Of a stretch of 64,000 bases of DNA, positions 1 to 12,390 are shown one piece after another. Position 1 is the stretch's first letter; every line of letters starts with the position of its first letter. Source of the DNA: Drosophila pseudoobscura (Eukaryota; Arthropoda; Insecta; Diptera; Drosophilidae); NCBI RefSeq assembly GCF_009870125.1, contig NC_046683.1, forward strand, positions 63,441,869 to 63,505,868. Reading direction: 5' to 3'. The notes beneath the pieces are model-generated. The model ran no database searches, was not told the origin of the DNA, and saw only the letters and a list, made by a program, of their open reading frames with translations. The position numbers were made by a program, and so were the translations under genes.

Positions 1-1346
1 GAGGTGAGTGGCGGGTCGAGCGTAAGAGCGTAACCCTTAAGGTCAGAAGTAACCGGCGGTTTGCCATCCCATCCACAGAGCCACAGTGCTGTCAGCGACA
101 AGGCAGCGGCTCTAAAGAAGCGACAGTGCGTATTTGCCGAGTTGGTGTCCACCGAAGAGTCGTACGTGCAGGATCTCCAGGAGATTGTCAACGGGTGAGT
201 GCAGAAATCTGGTATGCATGTAGATATATTGTGTATAATATGATGTGTCCCTTACCTTAGCTATATGTCGGAGATCAACAACCCGAACAGTAATATACCC
301 ATGCCAGAGGACCTCAAGGGCGGCAAAATGAAGCTGGTTTTCAACAACATCAAGGACATTTACGAGTGGCACAGAGAGTAAGTAACAGAAATAACCCAAA
401 GAGGAGGCATATCTAAATGGCATTCCCTTTCGTTTCAGCTTCTTTTTGAGGGCCCTGCGTAACTGCCAGAAGTCGCCAGCGGATCTGGGCCCACTGGTCA
501 AGCGTTCGGCCACAAAGTTCGCCCTGTATTACACGTACTGCAGCAACAAGCCCCTGTCCGAGTACATAGTCAGTGCACACTATCAGTATTTCGATTGCAT
601 ACGCCAGAAGCTGGGACATCGCTTGGATGTAAGTGAATCTGTCGGAGATCTGTCTATGGCTATCTGTCGCTCACAATCCATTTTCTCTGCAGCTAAGCAA
701 CCTGATCATCAAGCCAGTGCAACGCATTACCAAATACGAGCTGTTGATCAAGGAGATCATCAAGGCCACGGAGGCCGCCGGGCTCTACAAGGAGGTGCCC
801 ATGCTGCAGGAGGCCTACCAGCATATGAAGGTCGTTGTGAAGACAGTGAACGACATGATGGTGGTGCTGCGCAGCCTGCAGGACTTCGATGGAGAGATCA
901 CTGCTCAGGGCAGTCTTCTGATGCAGGGGCCACTCAATTGTCTGGTGGATGCCGGACAGAAGCATCGAGAGCTGCAAGTTTTCCTTTTCCAGCAGATAAT
1001 CATCTTTGCGGACATTGAGAAGGCAAAGAACCAGTACTCCAGCCCCACATTCAAATACCGATCGCATATACAGGTATGCCAGTGGTTTTTTCGACCCAAA
1101 GAACATCGAATTCATAGTCTTTCTCCTTGCTCACAGCTCAATCACATGCAAATGAAGGAATTGGGCGATTGTCGCTTTCAAATCAAGTCAACGGATCCCA
1201 ACAAAATCCCCGAGGTCACAGTCGTGTGTCAGGCCTCAACGCAGGAGCGCTATGCTGACTGGCGCGATATGCTGAAAAAGATCTTGCAACAGCAAAACGA
1301 TTTGATTTTCATGCTCTCCAATCCTCTGCAAACCAAAAACAAGTGA
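1..1346 (+). CDS. trio: Trio Rho guanine nucleotide exchange factor, C-terminal part (second DH-PH module)
   Basis: The last 337 residues of Trio, which exchanges GDP for GTP on Rho-family GTPases in axon guidance and cytoskeletal control. Coding exons, with splice sites and phases that join perfectly: 1-3 (end of an exon before GTGAGT), 79-194, 261-377, 439-628, 693-1073 and 1137-1346, stop TGA at 1344. The DH domain spans about visible residues 16-203, starting FAELVSTEESYVQDL; the conserved helix IIKPVQRITKYELLIKEI is at residues 146-163. The PH domain is about residues 206-323. The ending, an alpha-helix followed by QQQNDLIFMLSNPLQ, resembles the end of the second (GEF2) PH domain of Trio/Kalirin. 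As known for fly Trio, no SH3, Ig or kinase domain follows. The N-terminal Sec14, spectrin and GEF1 regions must lie left of the window. Family is seen directly; the choice of Trio over another RhoGEF rests on remembered family likeness. Confidence 0.85.
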
Positions 1347-3790
1347 GAAACAACAGGAGAGAAAGAGAGATAAAGCAGCAGCAGCAGCAGCAGTAGCAGC
1401 AGCAGTGTTAGATTCCAAATGAAGCAAAGCAAAACAAACGAAAGTATAAGAAGAAAATGATATTGTAATGTGTTTTTGGGCGAAGCCGAATGCGAATGCG
1501 AAGGCATGCCCATACCCCCACCCAAGTGAGCATTTGCCTCGCACTTGTTTTCTCCGTCTGTTTAATGTATTCGTTTTGCTCACATACTCAAAAAATCCTA
1601 ATTTGTACGAGTAGTAATTTTATTTTAATTTATTTATTTTGTCATTCATCTGCGTTCATTGGCGTTCCGCGTTCCGCGCCCGGCACTCGGCGCTCGGCTT
1701 TCACCGTTTCTGTTTTATGTTGTCCGATTTTGTGTTTTTGTTTGTGTATGAAACGCAAAGTATTATATGCTCAAGAATACCTTCGATACCTTCTTTTTTT
1801 TTTTGTTTTTTGTATTAACATTGTGTGCATTTTTAAACTTATTTGCAATGAACGGCTACCGAGATTTACTCAGAAATCAAAAAGCAATTTACATTTTTTT
1901 TGTCGTCTTTCGTATTATTCGCGCAGAAGGCATACAACTATTTTACGAGTGTAACTGTACTTTTAGTCCTTAGTTGTCAAGTTTAGATTTAGTTGTAATA
2001 ATTTTGCTTTAGACTAGATCTTCATTGTGTAATGAGGCGCCTGCACTCGAGTGCAGGAAACTTCGTGAAAGTAATCTAAGTTTAATTTTAGTTTCTATTG
2101 ATGGAAATGCAATGCAAATCGTATTTGCACATTATGTTCCACAAATGTAACATAAAATATGTAAGCTTTAAAAGTAAATCAAAACCAGAATCACTAAGTT
2201 TATAATTTTTGGAGTATTTAATTTAAATTATGCATAAAAATAAAAAACAAAATGCCTGCTCAGTTATAAATCGAATCAAATCGTACGATTTTCTGTTTAC
2301 TCATCCTTCACATTTGTTATCTTTTCTTTGGTTCTACACACATACAAACAACATAAATGATGAAATGATAGCGTGTAAGAGTGAAAAATGGAAGAAACGG
2401 AAACCAAAATACCTTATAGATCTTGCTTAAGCGAATCCCGAAACTAATCTGTAAACCCAAAGCATTTTTGAAGCATACTCTCTTTTTGGTGTCTGTGCGT
2501 TATTGTAAGTTGATGATCGCGTCGAGGGGAAGTAGGAAGGGCAGGAGGACAGGATAATGTACAGTGTAGAATACGATAAGTCAGTCAGATAAATAACGGA
2601 TACGTGTCTCTCTATCTCTCTATCTACATATATGTATCTTTATATCTATATCTCTCAAGCAAGTACTTTACAAATTGATAACCGCAGATGGACCAGGATT
2701 TGAATATTATGTATAAAAGCACGTTGCAAAAGTTACTAAGCGGTTGTTCACACACACACACACCACCCAAAAACAATTTCGACTTTGAAAGCACACATAC
2801 ACACACACACACAAACACCCCACAGCAGTAACACTGGCAACAACAGTCTGGAACATGAATGCAATTTGAAATACATATATCAGAACTCGATGAAGAAGAA
2901 AAACAATAATGATTTAGCATAGCTAAATGTGTAGGGAAAGCGAAGCAAACGATGTGAAAGACGAACATGAAATGTATTTTTTTTTACAAAAATTGTGAAA
3001 CGAACCTCCGGCATATTCATAATTAATGTTAAAGAACGGGGACAACGGATCGATAGATCGATGGATCGACGACACCCAAAGAGCAAGCAAACGCACAGAG
3101 AAAACTCAAATGGCCACAACATTTTTCTACATTTTTGCACTACCAGAAAACCAGAAGAGAAGAGAAGAGTAGAGAAGAGCAGCTCACAACAGATTGAGAT
3201 TGAGATTACGATTAAGACATACAGACAGAAGGAAAGACCATTCGATCATTCGATGGGTATCTAGGCCCAACCATGTATCATACGGAATTCAATTTTCAAC
3301 TATAATTATTGCACTTAACATTTAACTAATTGTTGTACTTTAACCTCCAAGAGACGGCGGCAGCAGGCACCTGTGTGGGCCGGGCCAGCGATTGTGGAAA
3401 TTCTAGATAATTGTGGTGTAATTGAAATATGTGTGTTTAGTTTATCAAATTAATCTAAATAAATACGTATTTATTACATATAGTACGACATTATGTACGC
3501 CAGTGCAATGCCAACAGCATTCAAGTAAACGTGTTAATCTGTGTTTTAGCAAAGTAAGCAGGAGGATCCACGGCCAGCAAGGCCTAACATTTGGGAGCAC
3601 TCCCCATCCACAAGATTCAAGAACAAGCGCCCCTTAGCCCAGGCTTAATCAACAAATATATATATTAATATATCCAGAAATCAATATACGAATTGTATGT
3701 ACCCAACAAACGCATGTAATCTGAATTTAAAAATTTTCAAAGTGAATAATAAAAGCAAAAGTAGCTGAATAAACAGAACGGAAAGAGCTA
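1347..3790 (+). other. trio: Probable long 3' UTR of trio
   Basis: About 2.4 kb of A/T-rich sequence after the trio stop, with no credible open frame. It contains an AGC-type triplet run right after the stop (about 1374-1406), CA runs near 2750 and 2795, and several AATAAA signals. The most distal are at 3748-3753 and 3768-3773, only about 330 bp before the satellite array. The UTR extent is inferred from poly(A) signals and the absence of another gene; internal poly(A) signals (for example near 3460) would permit shorter forms. Confidence 0.5.
3748..3773 (+). terminator. Tandem AATAAA poly(A) signals, probable end of trio transcripts
   Basis: Two canonical AATAAA hexamers at 3748-3753 and 3768-3773 on the trio strand. 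They are the last such pair before the repeat array and are the best candidates for the distal trio cleavage site. Confidence 0.45.
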
Positions 3791-4000
3791 GACAAACTTA
3801 AGGGTCGAGCTGTGAAGATAGGTAAAATACACACACACATATCTATGGGTTGTCAAAATATTTATTTGCATTTCAGCTGTATATGTATGACTGGGGAAAA
3901 TATCCTTGATAAGGACTCCATCATTGAATTTGTCGCAACCCTTATCCACGCACTGGCTCATTCTCTCTCTATCTCTACCACACACTTATAATCGTGCAGT

Positions 4001-4016
4001 GTGCGCCCTCTGGTGG
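4001..4016 (-). promoter_or_regulatory. CTCF-like motif next to the satellite array
   Basis: The minus strand reads CCACCAGAGGGCGCAC, a close match to the CTCF zinc-finger consensus (CCASYAGRKGGCR). It lies about 85 bp from the left edge of the array in non-coding DNA. Binding is inferred from the motif only; Drosophila CTCF accepts similar AGGGGGCGC-like cores. Confidence 0.35.
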
Positions 4017-7000
4017 AGGGTAGCGGCACAAAACGAGTGGTGTCAAAAATGAAACAGAGAGAGACGGATGTATCGGAATAAAAACATTTTCGGAACGAAG
4101 CGTGGCATGTATTTTCGTGATCGGGAGAGTCCTGCCAATCAATTGGCACCGGAAAAAAGGACATCGATTTCGATACCGATCGACAGGCTGGATCTCCACG
4201 ATCCTGGGCGAGTGGGTCCTTGACCGATCTGGCCCCTTTTGTCTGAGATATAGCCTTCCAAAGATTCTGATTTTCACACCATTAAAATACTGGTTTCTTC
4301 TGCACGCTGTATCTCGACTATGTATGGACCGATTGGGGCGTGGCATGTCTTTTTGTGATCGGGAGAGTCTTGCCAATCGATTGGCACCGGAAAAAGGGAC
4401 ATTCAGGTCCTCACGATTTTCGCAAAAAATCATGATGTAACCATCATTGAATTTGCCAAAAATCGGCCTCATTTTCGAAGTCGAGATTTTGATGCCGATC
4501 GACAGTCTGGATCCGCGCGATCCTGGGCGATTTGATCCTGCACCGATCTGGCCCCATTTGTCTGAGATATAGCATTCCAAAGATTCGGATTTTCACACCA
4601 TTAAAATACTGGTTTCTTCTGCACGCTATATCTCGACTATGTATGGGTCGATCGGGGCGTGGCATGTCTTTTTGTGATCGGGAGAGTCTTGCCAATCGAT
4701 TGGCACCGGAAAAAGGGACATTCAGGTCCTCACGATTTTCGCAAAAAATCATGATGTAACCATCATTGAATGTGCCAAAAATCGGCCTCATTTTCGAAGT
4801 CGAGATTTTGATGCCGATCGACAGTCTGGATCCGCGCGATCCTGGGCGATTTGATCCTGCACCGATCTGGCCCCATTTGTCTGAGATATAGCATTCCAAA
4901 GATTCGGATTTTCACACCATTAAAATACTGGTTTCTTCTGCACGCTATATCTCGACTATGTATGGGTCGATCGGGGCGTGGCATGTCTTTTTGTGATCGG
5001 GAGAGTCTTGCCAATCGATTGGCACCGGAAAAAGGGACATCCATGTCCTCACGATTTTCGTAAAATATCATGATGTAACCATCATTGAATTTGCCAAAAA
5101 TCGGCCTCATTTTCGAAGTCGAGATTTCGATGCCGATCGACAGGCTGGATCCTTGCGATCCTGGGAGAGTCGGTCCTGCACCGATCTGGCCCCATTTGTC
5201 TGAGATATAGCATTCCAAAGATTCGGATTTTCACACCATTAAAATACTGGTTTCTTCTGCACGCTATATCTCGACTATTTATGGGCCGATCGGGGCGTGG
5301 CATGTCTTTTTGTGATCGGGAGAGTCTTGCCAATCGATTGGCACCGGAAAAAGGGACATCCATGTCCTCACGATTTTCGTAAAAAATCATGATGTAACCA
5401 TCATTGAATTTGCCAAAAATCGGCCTCATTTTCGAAGTCGAGATTTTGATGCCGATCGACAGTCTGGATCCGCGCGATCCTGGGCGATTTGATCTTGCAC
5501 CGATCTGGCCCCATTTGTCTGAGATATAGCATTCCAAAGATTCGGATTTTCACACCATTAAAATACTGGTTTCTTCTGCACGCTATATCTCGACTATTTA
5601 TGGGCCGATCGGGGCGTGGCATGTCTTTTTGTGATCGGGAGAGTCTTGCCAATCGATTGGCACCGGAAAAAAGGACATCCATGTCCTCACGATTTTCGCA
5701 AAAAATCATGATGTAACCATCATTGAATTTGCCAAAAATCGGCCTCATTTTCGAAGTCGAGATTTTGATGCCGATCGACAGTCTGGATCCGCGCGATCCT
5801 GGGCGATTTGATCCTGCACCGATCTGGCCCCATTTGTCTGAGATATAGCATTCCAAAGATTCGGATTTTCACACCATTAAAATACTGGTTTCTTCTGCAC
5901 GCTATATCTCGACTATTTATGGGCCGATCGGGGCGTGGCATGTCTTTTTGTGATCGGGAGAGTCCTGACAATCGATTGGCATCAGAAAAAGGGACATCCA
6001 TGTCCTCACGATTTTCGTAAAAAATCATGATGTAACCATCATTGAATGTGCCAAAAATCGGCCTCATTTTCGAAGTCGAGATTTTGATGCCGATCGACAG
6101 TCTGGATCCGCGCGATCCTGGGCGATTTGATCCTGCACCGATCTGGCCCCATTTGTCTGAGATATAGCATTCCAAAGATTCGGATTTTCACACCATTAAA
6201 ATACTGGTTTCTTCTGCACGCTATATCTCGACTATGTATGGGTCGATCGGGGCGTGGCATGTCTTTTTGTGATCGGGAGAGTCTTGCCAATCGATTGGCA
6301 CCGGAAAAAGGGACATCCATGTCCTCACGATTTTCGTAAAATATCATGATGTAACCATCATTGAATTTGCCAAAAATCGGCCTCATTTTCGAAGTCGAGA
6401 TTTTGATGCCGATCGACAGGCTGGATCCTTGCGATCCTGGGAGAGTCGGTCCTGCACCGATCTGGCCCCATTTGTCTGAGATATAGCATTCCAAAGATTC
6501 GGATTTTCACACCATTAAAATACTGGTTTCTTCTGCACGCTATATCTCGACTATTTATGGGCCGATCGGGGCGTGGCATGTCTTTTTGTGATCGGGAGAG
6601 TCCTGACAATCGATTGGCATCAGAAAAAGGGACATCCATGTCCTCACGATTTTCGTAAAAAATCATGATGTAACCATCATTGAATGTGCCAAAAATCGGC
6701 CTCATTTTCGAAGTCGAGATTTTGATGCCGATCGACAGTCTGGATCCCCATGATCCTGGCCGAGTAGGTCCTGCACCGATCTGGCCCCATTTGTCTGAGA
6801 TATAGCATTCCAAAGATTCGGATTTTCACACCATTAAAATACTGGTTTCTTCTGCACGCTATATCTCGACTATGTATGGGCCGATCGGGGCGTGGCATGT
6901 CTTTTTGTGATCGGGAGAGTCTTGCCAATCGATTGGCACCGGAAAAAAGGACATCCATGTCCTCACGATTTTCGCAAAAAATCATGATGTAACCATCATT

Positions 7001-8093
7001 GAATTTGCCAAAAATCGGCCTCATTTTCGAAGTCGAGATTTTGATGCCGATCGACAGTCTGGATCCGCGCGATCCTGGGCGATTTGATCCTGCACCGATC
7101 TGGCCCCATTTGTCTGAGATACATATAGCATTCCAAAGATTCGGATTTTCACACCATTAAAATACTGGTTTCTTCTGCACGCTATATCTCGACTATGTAT
7201 GGGTCGATCGGGGCGTGGCATGTCTTTTTGTGATCGGGAGAGTCTTGCCAATCGATTGGCACCGGAAAAAGGGACATCCATGTCCTCACGATTTTCGTAA
7301 AAAATCATGATGTAACCATCATTGAATTTGCCAAAAATCGGCCTCATTTTCGAAGTCGAGATTTTGATGCCGATCGACAGTCTGGATCCCCATGATCCTG
7401 GCCGAGTAGGTCCTGCACCGATCTGGCCCCATTTGTCTGAGATATAGCATTCCAAAGATTCGGATTTTCACACCATTAAAATACTGGTTTCTTCTGCACG
7501 CTATATCTCGACTATTTATGGGCCGATCGGGGCGTGGCATGTCTTTTTGTGATCGGGAGAGTCTTGCCAATCGATTGGCACCGGAAAAAAGGACATCCAT
7601 GTCCTCACGATTTTCGCAAAAAATCATGATGTAACCATCATTGAATTTGCCAAAAATCGGCCTCATTTTCGAAGTCGAGATTTTGATGCCGATCGACAGT
7701 CTGGATCCGCGCGATCCTGGGCGATTTGATCCTGCACCGATCTGGCCCCATTTGTCTGAGATATAGCATTCCAAAGATTCGGATTTTCACACCATTAAAA
7801 TACTGGTTTCTTCTGCACGCTATATCTCGACTATTTATGGGCCGATCGGGGCGTGGCATGTCTTTTTGTGATCGGGAGAGTCCTGACAATCGATTGGCAT
7901 CAGAAAAAGGGACATCCATGTCCTCACGATTTTCGTAAAAAATCATGATGTAACCATCATTGAATGTGCCAAAAATCGGCCTCATTTTCGAAGTCGAGAT
8001 TTTGATGCCGATCGACAGTCTGGATCCGCGCGATCCTGGGCGATTTGATCCTGCACCGATCTGGCCCCATTTGTCTGAGATATAGCATTCCAA

Positions 8094-9321
8094 AGATTCG
8101 GATTTTCACACCATTAAAATACTGGTTTCTTCTGCACGCTATATCTCGACTATGTATGGGTCGATCGGGGCGTGGCATGTCTTTTTGTGATCGGGAGAGT
8201 CTTGCCAATCGATTGGCACCGGAAAAAGGGACATTCAGGTCCTCACGATTTTCGCAAAAAATCATGATGTAACCATCATTGAATGTGCCAAAAATCGGCC
8301 TCATTTTCGAAGTCGAGATTTTGATGCCGATCGACAGTCTGGATCCTGCACCGATCTGGCCCCATTTGTCTGAGATATAGCATTCCAAAGATTCGGATTT
8401 TCACACCATTAAAATACTGGTTTCTTCTGCACGCTATATCTCGACTATGTATGGGTCGATCGGGGCGTGGCATGTCTTTTTGTGATCGGGAGAGTCTTGC
8501 CAATCGATTGGCACCGGAAAAAGGGACATCCATGTCCTCACGATTTTCGTAAAATATCATGATGTAACCATCATTGAATTTGCCAAAAATCGGCCTCATT
8601 TTCGAAGTCGAGATTTTGATGCCGATCGACAGTCTGGATCCCCATGATCCTGGCCGAGTAGGTCCTGCACCGATCTGGCCCCATTTGTCTGAGATATAGC
8701 ATTCCAAAGATTCGGATTTTCACACCATTAAAATACTGGTTTCTTCTGCACGCTATATCTCGACTATGTATGGGTCGATCGGGGCGTGGCATGTCTTTTT
8801 GTGATCGGGAGAGTCTTGCCAATCGATTGGCACCGGAAAAAGGGACATTCAGGTCCTCACGATTTTCGCAAAAAATCATGATGTAACCATCATTGAATGT
8901 GCCAAAAATCGGCCTCATTTTCGAAGTCGAGATTTTGATGCCGATCGACAGTCTGGATCCTGCACCGATCTGGCCCCATTTGTCTGAGATATAGCATTCC
9001 AAAGATTCGGATTTTCACACCATTAAAATACTGGTTTCTTCTGCACGCTATATCTCGACTATGTATGGGTCGATCGGGGCGTGGCATGTCTTTTTGTGAT
9101 CGGGAGAGTCTTGCCAATCGATTGGCACCGGAAAAAGGGACATCCATGTCCTCACGATTTTCGTAAAATATCATGATGTAACCATCATTGAATTTGCCAA
9201 AAATCGGCCTCATTTTCGAAGTCGAGATTTTGATGCCGATCGACAGTCTGGATCCCCATGATCCTGGCCGAGTAGGTCCTGCACCGATCTGGCCCCATTT
9301 GTCTGAGATATAGCATTCCAA
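8094..9321 (+). repeat. Higher-order dimer (295+319 bp) duplicated in the array
   Basis: Two consecutive 614-bp units (8094-8707 and 8708-9321), each made of one 295-bp monomer carrying a 24-bp deletion and one 319-bp monomer. Both copies share the same diagnostic variants in the same order, including ACATTCAGG then ACATCCATG and the GTAAAATATC variant. The deletion is bounded by short GATCC direct repeats. Confidence 0.85.
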
Positions 9322-9503
9322 AGATTCGGATTTTCACACCATTAAAATACTGGTTTCTTCTGCACGCTATATCTCGACTATGTATGGGTCGATCGGGGCG
9401 TGGCATGTCTTTTTGTGATCGGGAGAGTCTTGCCAATCGATTGGCACCGGAAAAAGGGACATCCATGTCCTCACGATTTTCGTAAAAAATCATGATGTAA
9501 CCA

Positions 9504-12390
9504 TCATTGAATTTGCCAAAAATCGGCCTCATTTTCGAAGTCGAGATTTTGATGCCGATCGACAGTCTGGATCCGCGCGATCCTGGGCGATTTGATCCTG
9601 CACCGATCTGGCCCCATTTGTCTGAGGACATTCAGGTCCTCACGATTTTCGCAAAAAATCATGATGTAACCATCATTGAATTTGCCAAAAATCGGCCTCA
9701 TTTTCGAAGTCGAGATTTCGATGCCGATCGACAGGCTGGATCCTTGCGATCCTGGGAGAGTCGGTCCTGCACCGATCTGGCCCCATTTGTCTGAGATATA
9801 GCATTCCAAAGATTCGGATTTTCACACCATTAAAATACTGGTTTCTTCTGCACGCTATATCTCGACTATTTATGGGCCGATCGGGGCGTGGCATGTCTTT
9901 TTGTGATCGGGAGAGTCTTGCCAATCGATTGGCACCGGAAAAAAGGACATCCATGTCCTCACGATTTTCGCAAAAAATCATGATGTAACCATCATTGAAT
10001 TTGCCAAAAATCGGCCTCATTTTCGAAGTCGAGATTTTGATGCCGATCGACAGTCTGGATCCGCGCGATCCTGGGCGATTTGATCCTGCACCGATCTGGC
10101 CCCATTTGTCTGAGATATAGCATTCCAAAGATTCGGATTTTCACACCATTAAAATACTGGTTTCTTCTGCACGCTATATCTCGACTATGTATGGGTCGAT
10201 CGGGGCGTGGCATGTCTTTTTGTGATCGGGAGAGTCTTGCCAATCGATTGGCACCGGAAAAAGGGACATCCATGTCCTCACGATTTTCGTAAAAAATCAT
10301 GATGTAACCATCATTGAATTTGCCAAAAATCGGCCTCATTTTCGAAGTCGAGATTTTGATGCCGATCGACAGTCTGGATCCGCGCGATCCTGGGCGATTT
10401 GATCCTGCACCGATCTGGCCCCATTTGTCTGAGATATAGCATTCCAAAGATTCGGATTTTCACACCATTAAAATACTGGTTTCTTCTGCACGCTATATCT
10501 CGACTATGTATGGGTCGATCGGGGCGTGGCATGTCTTTTTGTGATCGGGAGAGTCTTGCCAATCGATTGGCATCAGAAAAAGGGACATCCATGTCCTCAC
10601 GATTTTCGTAAAAAATCATGATGTAACCATCATTGAATTTGCCAAAAATCGGCCTCATTTTCGAAGTCGAGATTTTGATGCCGATCGACAGTCTGGATCC
10701 CCATGATCCTGGCCGAGTAGGTCCTGCACCGATCTGGCCCCATTTGTCTGAGATATAGCATTCCAAAGATTCGGATTTTCACACCATTAAAATACTGGTT
10801 TCTTCTGCACGCTATATCTCGACTATTTATGGGCCGATCGGGGCGTGGCATGTCTTTTTGTGATCGGGAGAGTCTTGCCAATCGATTGGCACCGGAAAAA
10901 GGGACATTCAGGTCCTCACGATTTTCGCAAAAAATCATGATGTAACCATCATTGAATTTGCCAAAAATCGGCCTCATTTTCGAAGTCGAGATTTCGATGC
11001 CGATCGACAGGCTGGATCCTTGCGATCCTGGGAGAGTCGGTCCTGCACCGATCTGGCCCCATTTGTCTGAGATATAGCATTCCAAAGATTCGGATTTTCA
11101 CACCATTAAAATACTGGTTTCTTCTGCACGCTATATCTCGACTATTTATGGGCCGATCGGGGCGTGGCATGTCTTTTTGTGATCGGGAGAGTCTTGCCAA
11201 TCGATTGGCACCGGAAAAAAGGACATCCATGTCCTCACGATTTTCGCAAAAAATCATGATGTAACCATCATTGAATTTGCCAAAAATCGGCCTCATTTTC
11301 GAAGTCGAGATTTTGATGCCGATCGACAGTCTGGATCCGCGCGATCCTGGGCGATTTGATCCTGCACCGATCTGGCCCCATTTGTCTGAGGACATTCAGG
11401 TCCTCACGATTTTCGCAAAAAATCATGATGTAACCATCATTGAATTTGCCAAAAATCGGCCTCATTTTCGAAGTCGAGATTTCGATGCCGATCGACAGGC
11501 TGGATCCTTGCGATCCTGGGAGAGTCGGTCCTGCACCGATCTGGCCCCATTTGTCTGAGATATAGCATTCCAAAGATTCGGATTTTCACACCATTAAAAT
11601 ACTGGTTTCTTCTGCACGCTATATCTCGACTATTTATGGGCCGATCGGGGCGTGGCATGTCTTTTTGTGATCGGGAGAGTCTTGCCAATCGATTGGCACC
11701 GGAAAAAAGGACATCCATGTCCTCACGATTTTCGCAAAAAATCATGATGTAACCATCATTGAATTTGCCAAAAATCGGCCTCATTTTCGAAGTCGAGATT
11801 TTGATGCCGATCGACAGTCTGGATCCGCGCGATCCTGGGCGATTTGATCCTGCACCGATCTGGCCCCATTTGTCTGAGATATAGCATTCCAAAGATTCGG
11901 ATTTTCACACCATTAAAATACTGGTTTCTTCTGCACGCTATATCTCGACTATGTATGGGTCGATCGGGGCGTGGCATGTCTTTTTGTGATCGGGAGAGTC
12001 TTGCCAATCGATTGGCACCGGAAAAAGGGACATCCATGTCCTCACGATTTTCGTAAAAAATCATGATGTAACCATCATTGAATTTGCCAAAAATCGGCCT
12101 CATTTTCGAAGTCGAGATTTTGATGCCGATCGACAGTCTGGATCCGCGCGATCCTGGGCGATTTGATCCTGCACCGATCTGGCCCCATTTGTCTGAGATA
12201 TAGCATTCCAAAGATTCGGATTTTCACACCATTAAAATACTGGTTTCTTCTGCACGCTATATCTCGACTATGTATGGGTCGATCGGGGCGTGGCATGTCT
12301 TTTTGTGATCGGGAGAGTCCTGACAATCGATTGGCATCAGAAAAAGGGACATCCATGTCCTCACGATTTTCGTAAAAAATCATGATGTAA
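9504..12390 (+). repeat. Higher-order repeat of 1764 bp within the array
   Basis: The stretch from about 9504 to 11,267 recurs from about 11,268 onward at a spacing of exactly 1764 bp. Both copies contain the same monomer truncated by 150 bp (junction TCTGAGGACATTC at about 9622 and 11,386), followed by the same series of monomer variants. The match weakens after about 12,300. 1764 bp corresponds to five full monomers plus one of 169 bp. Confidence 0.85.

Noticed and set aside
1490..1973. Plus-strand frames just after the trio stop
   Set aside because: Low-complexity 3' UTR sequence, no coding character.
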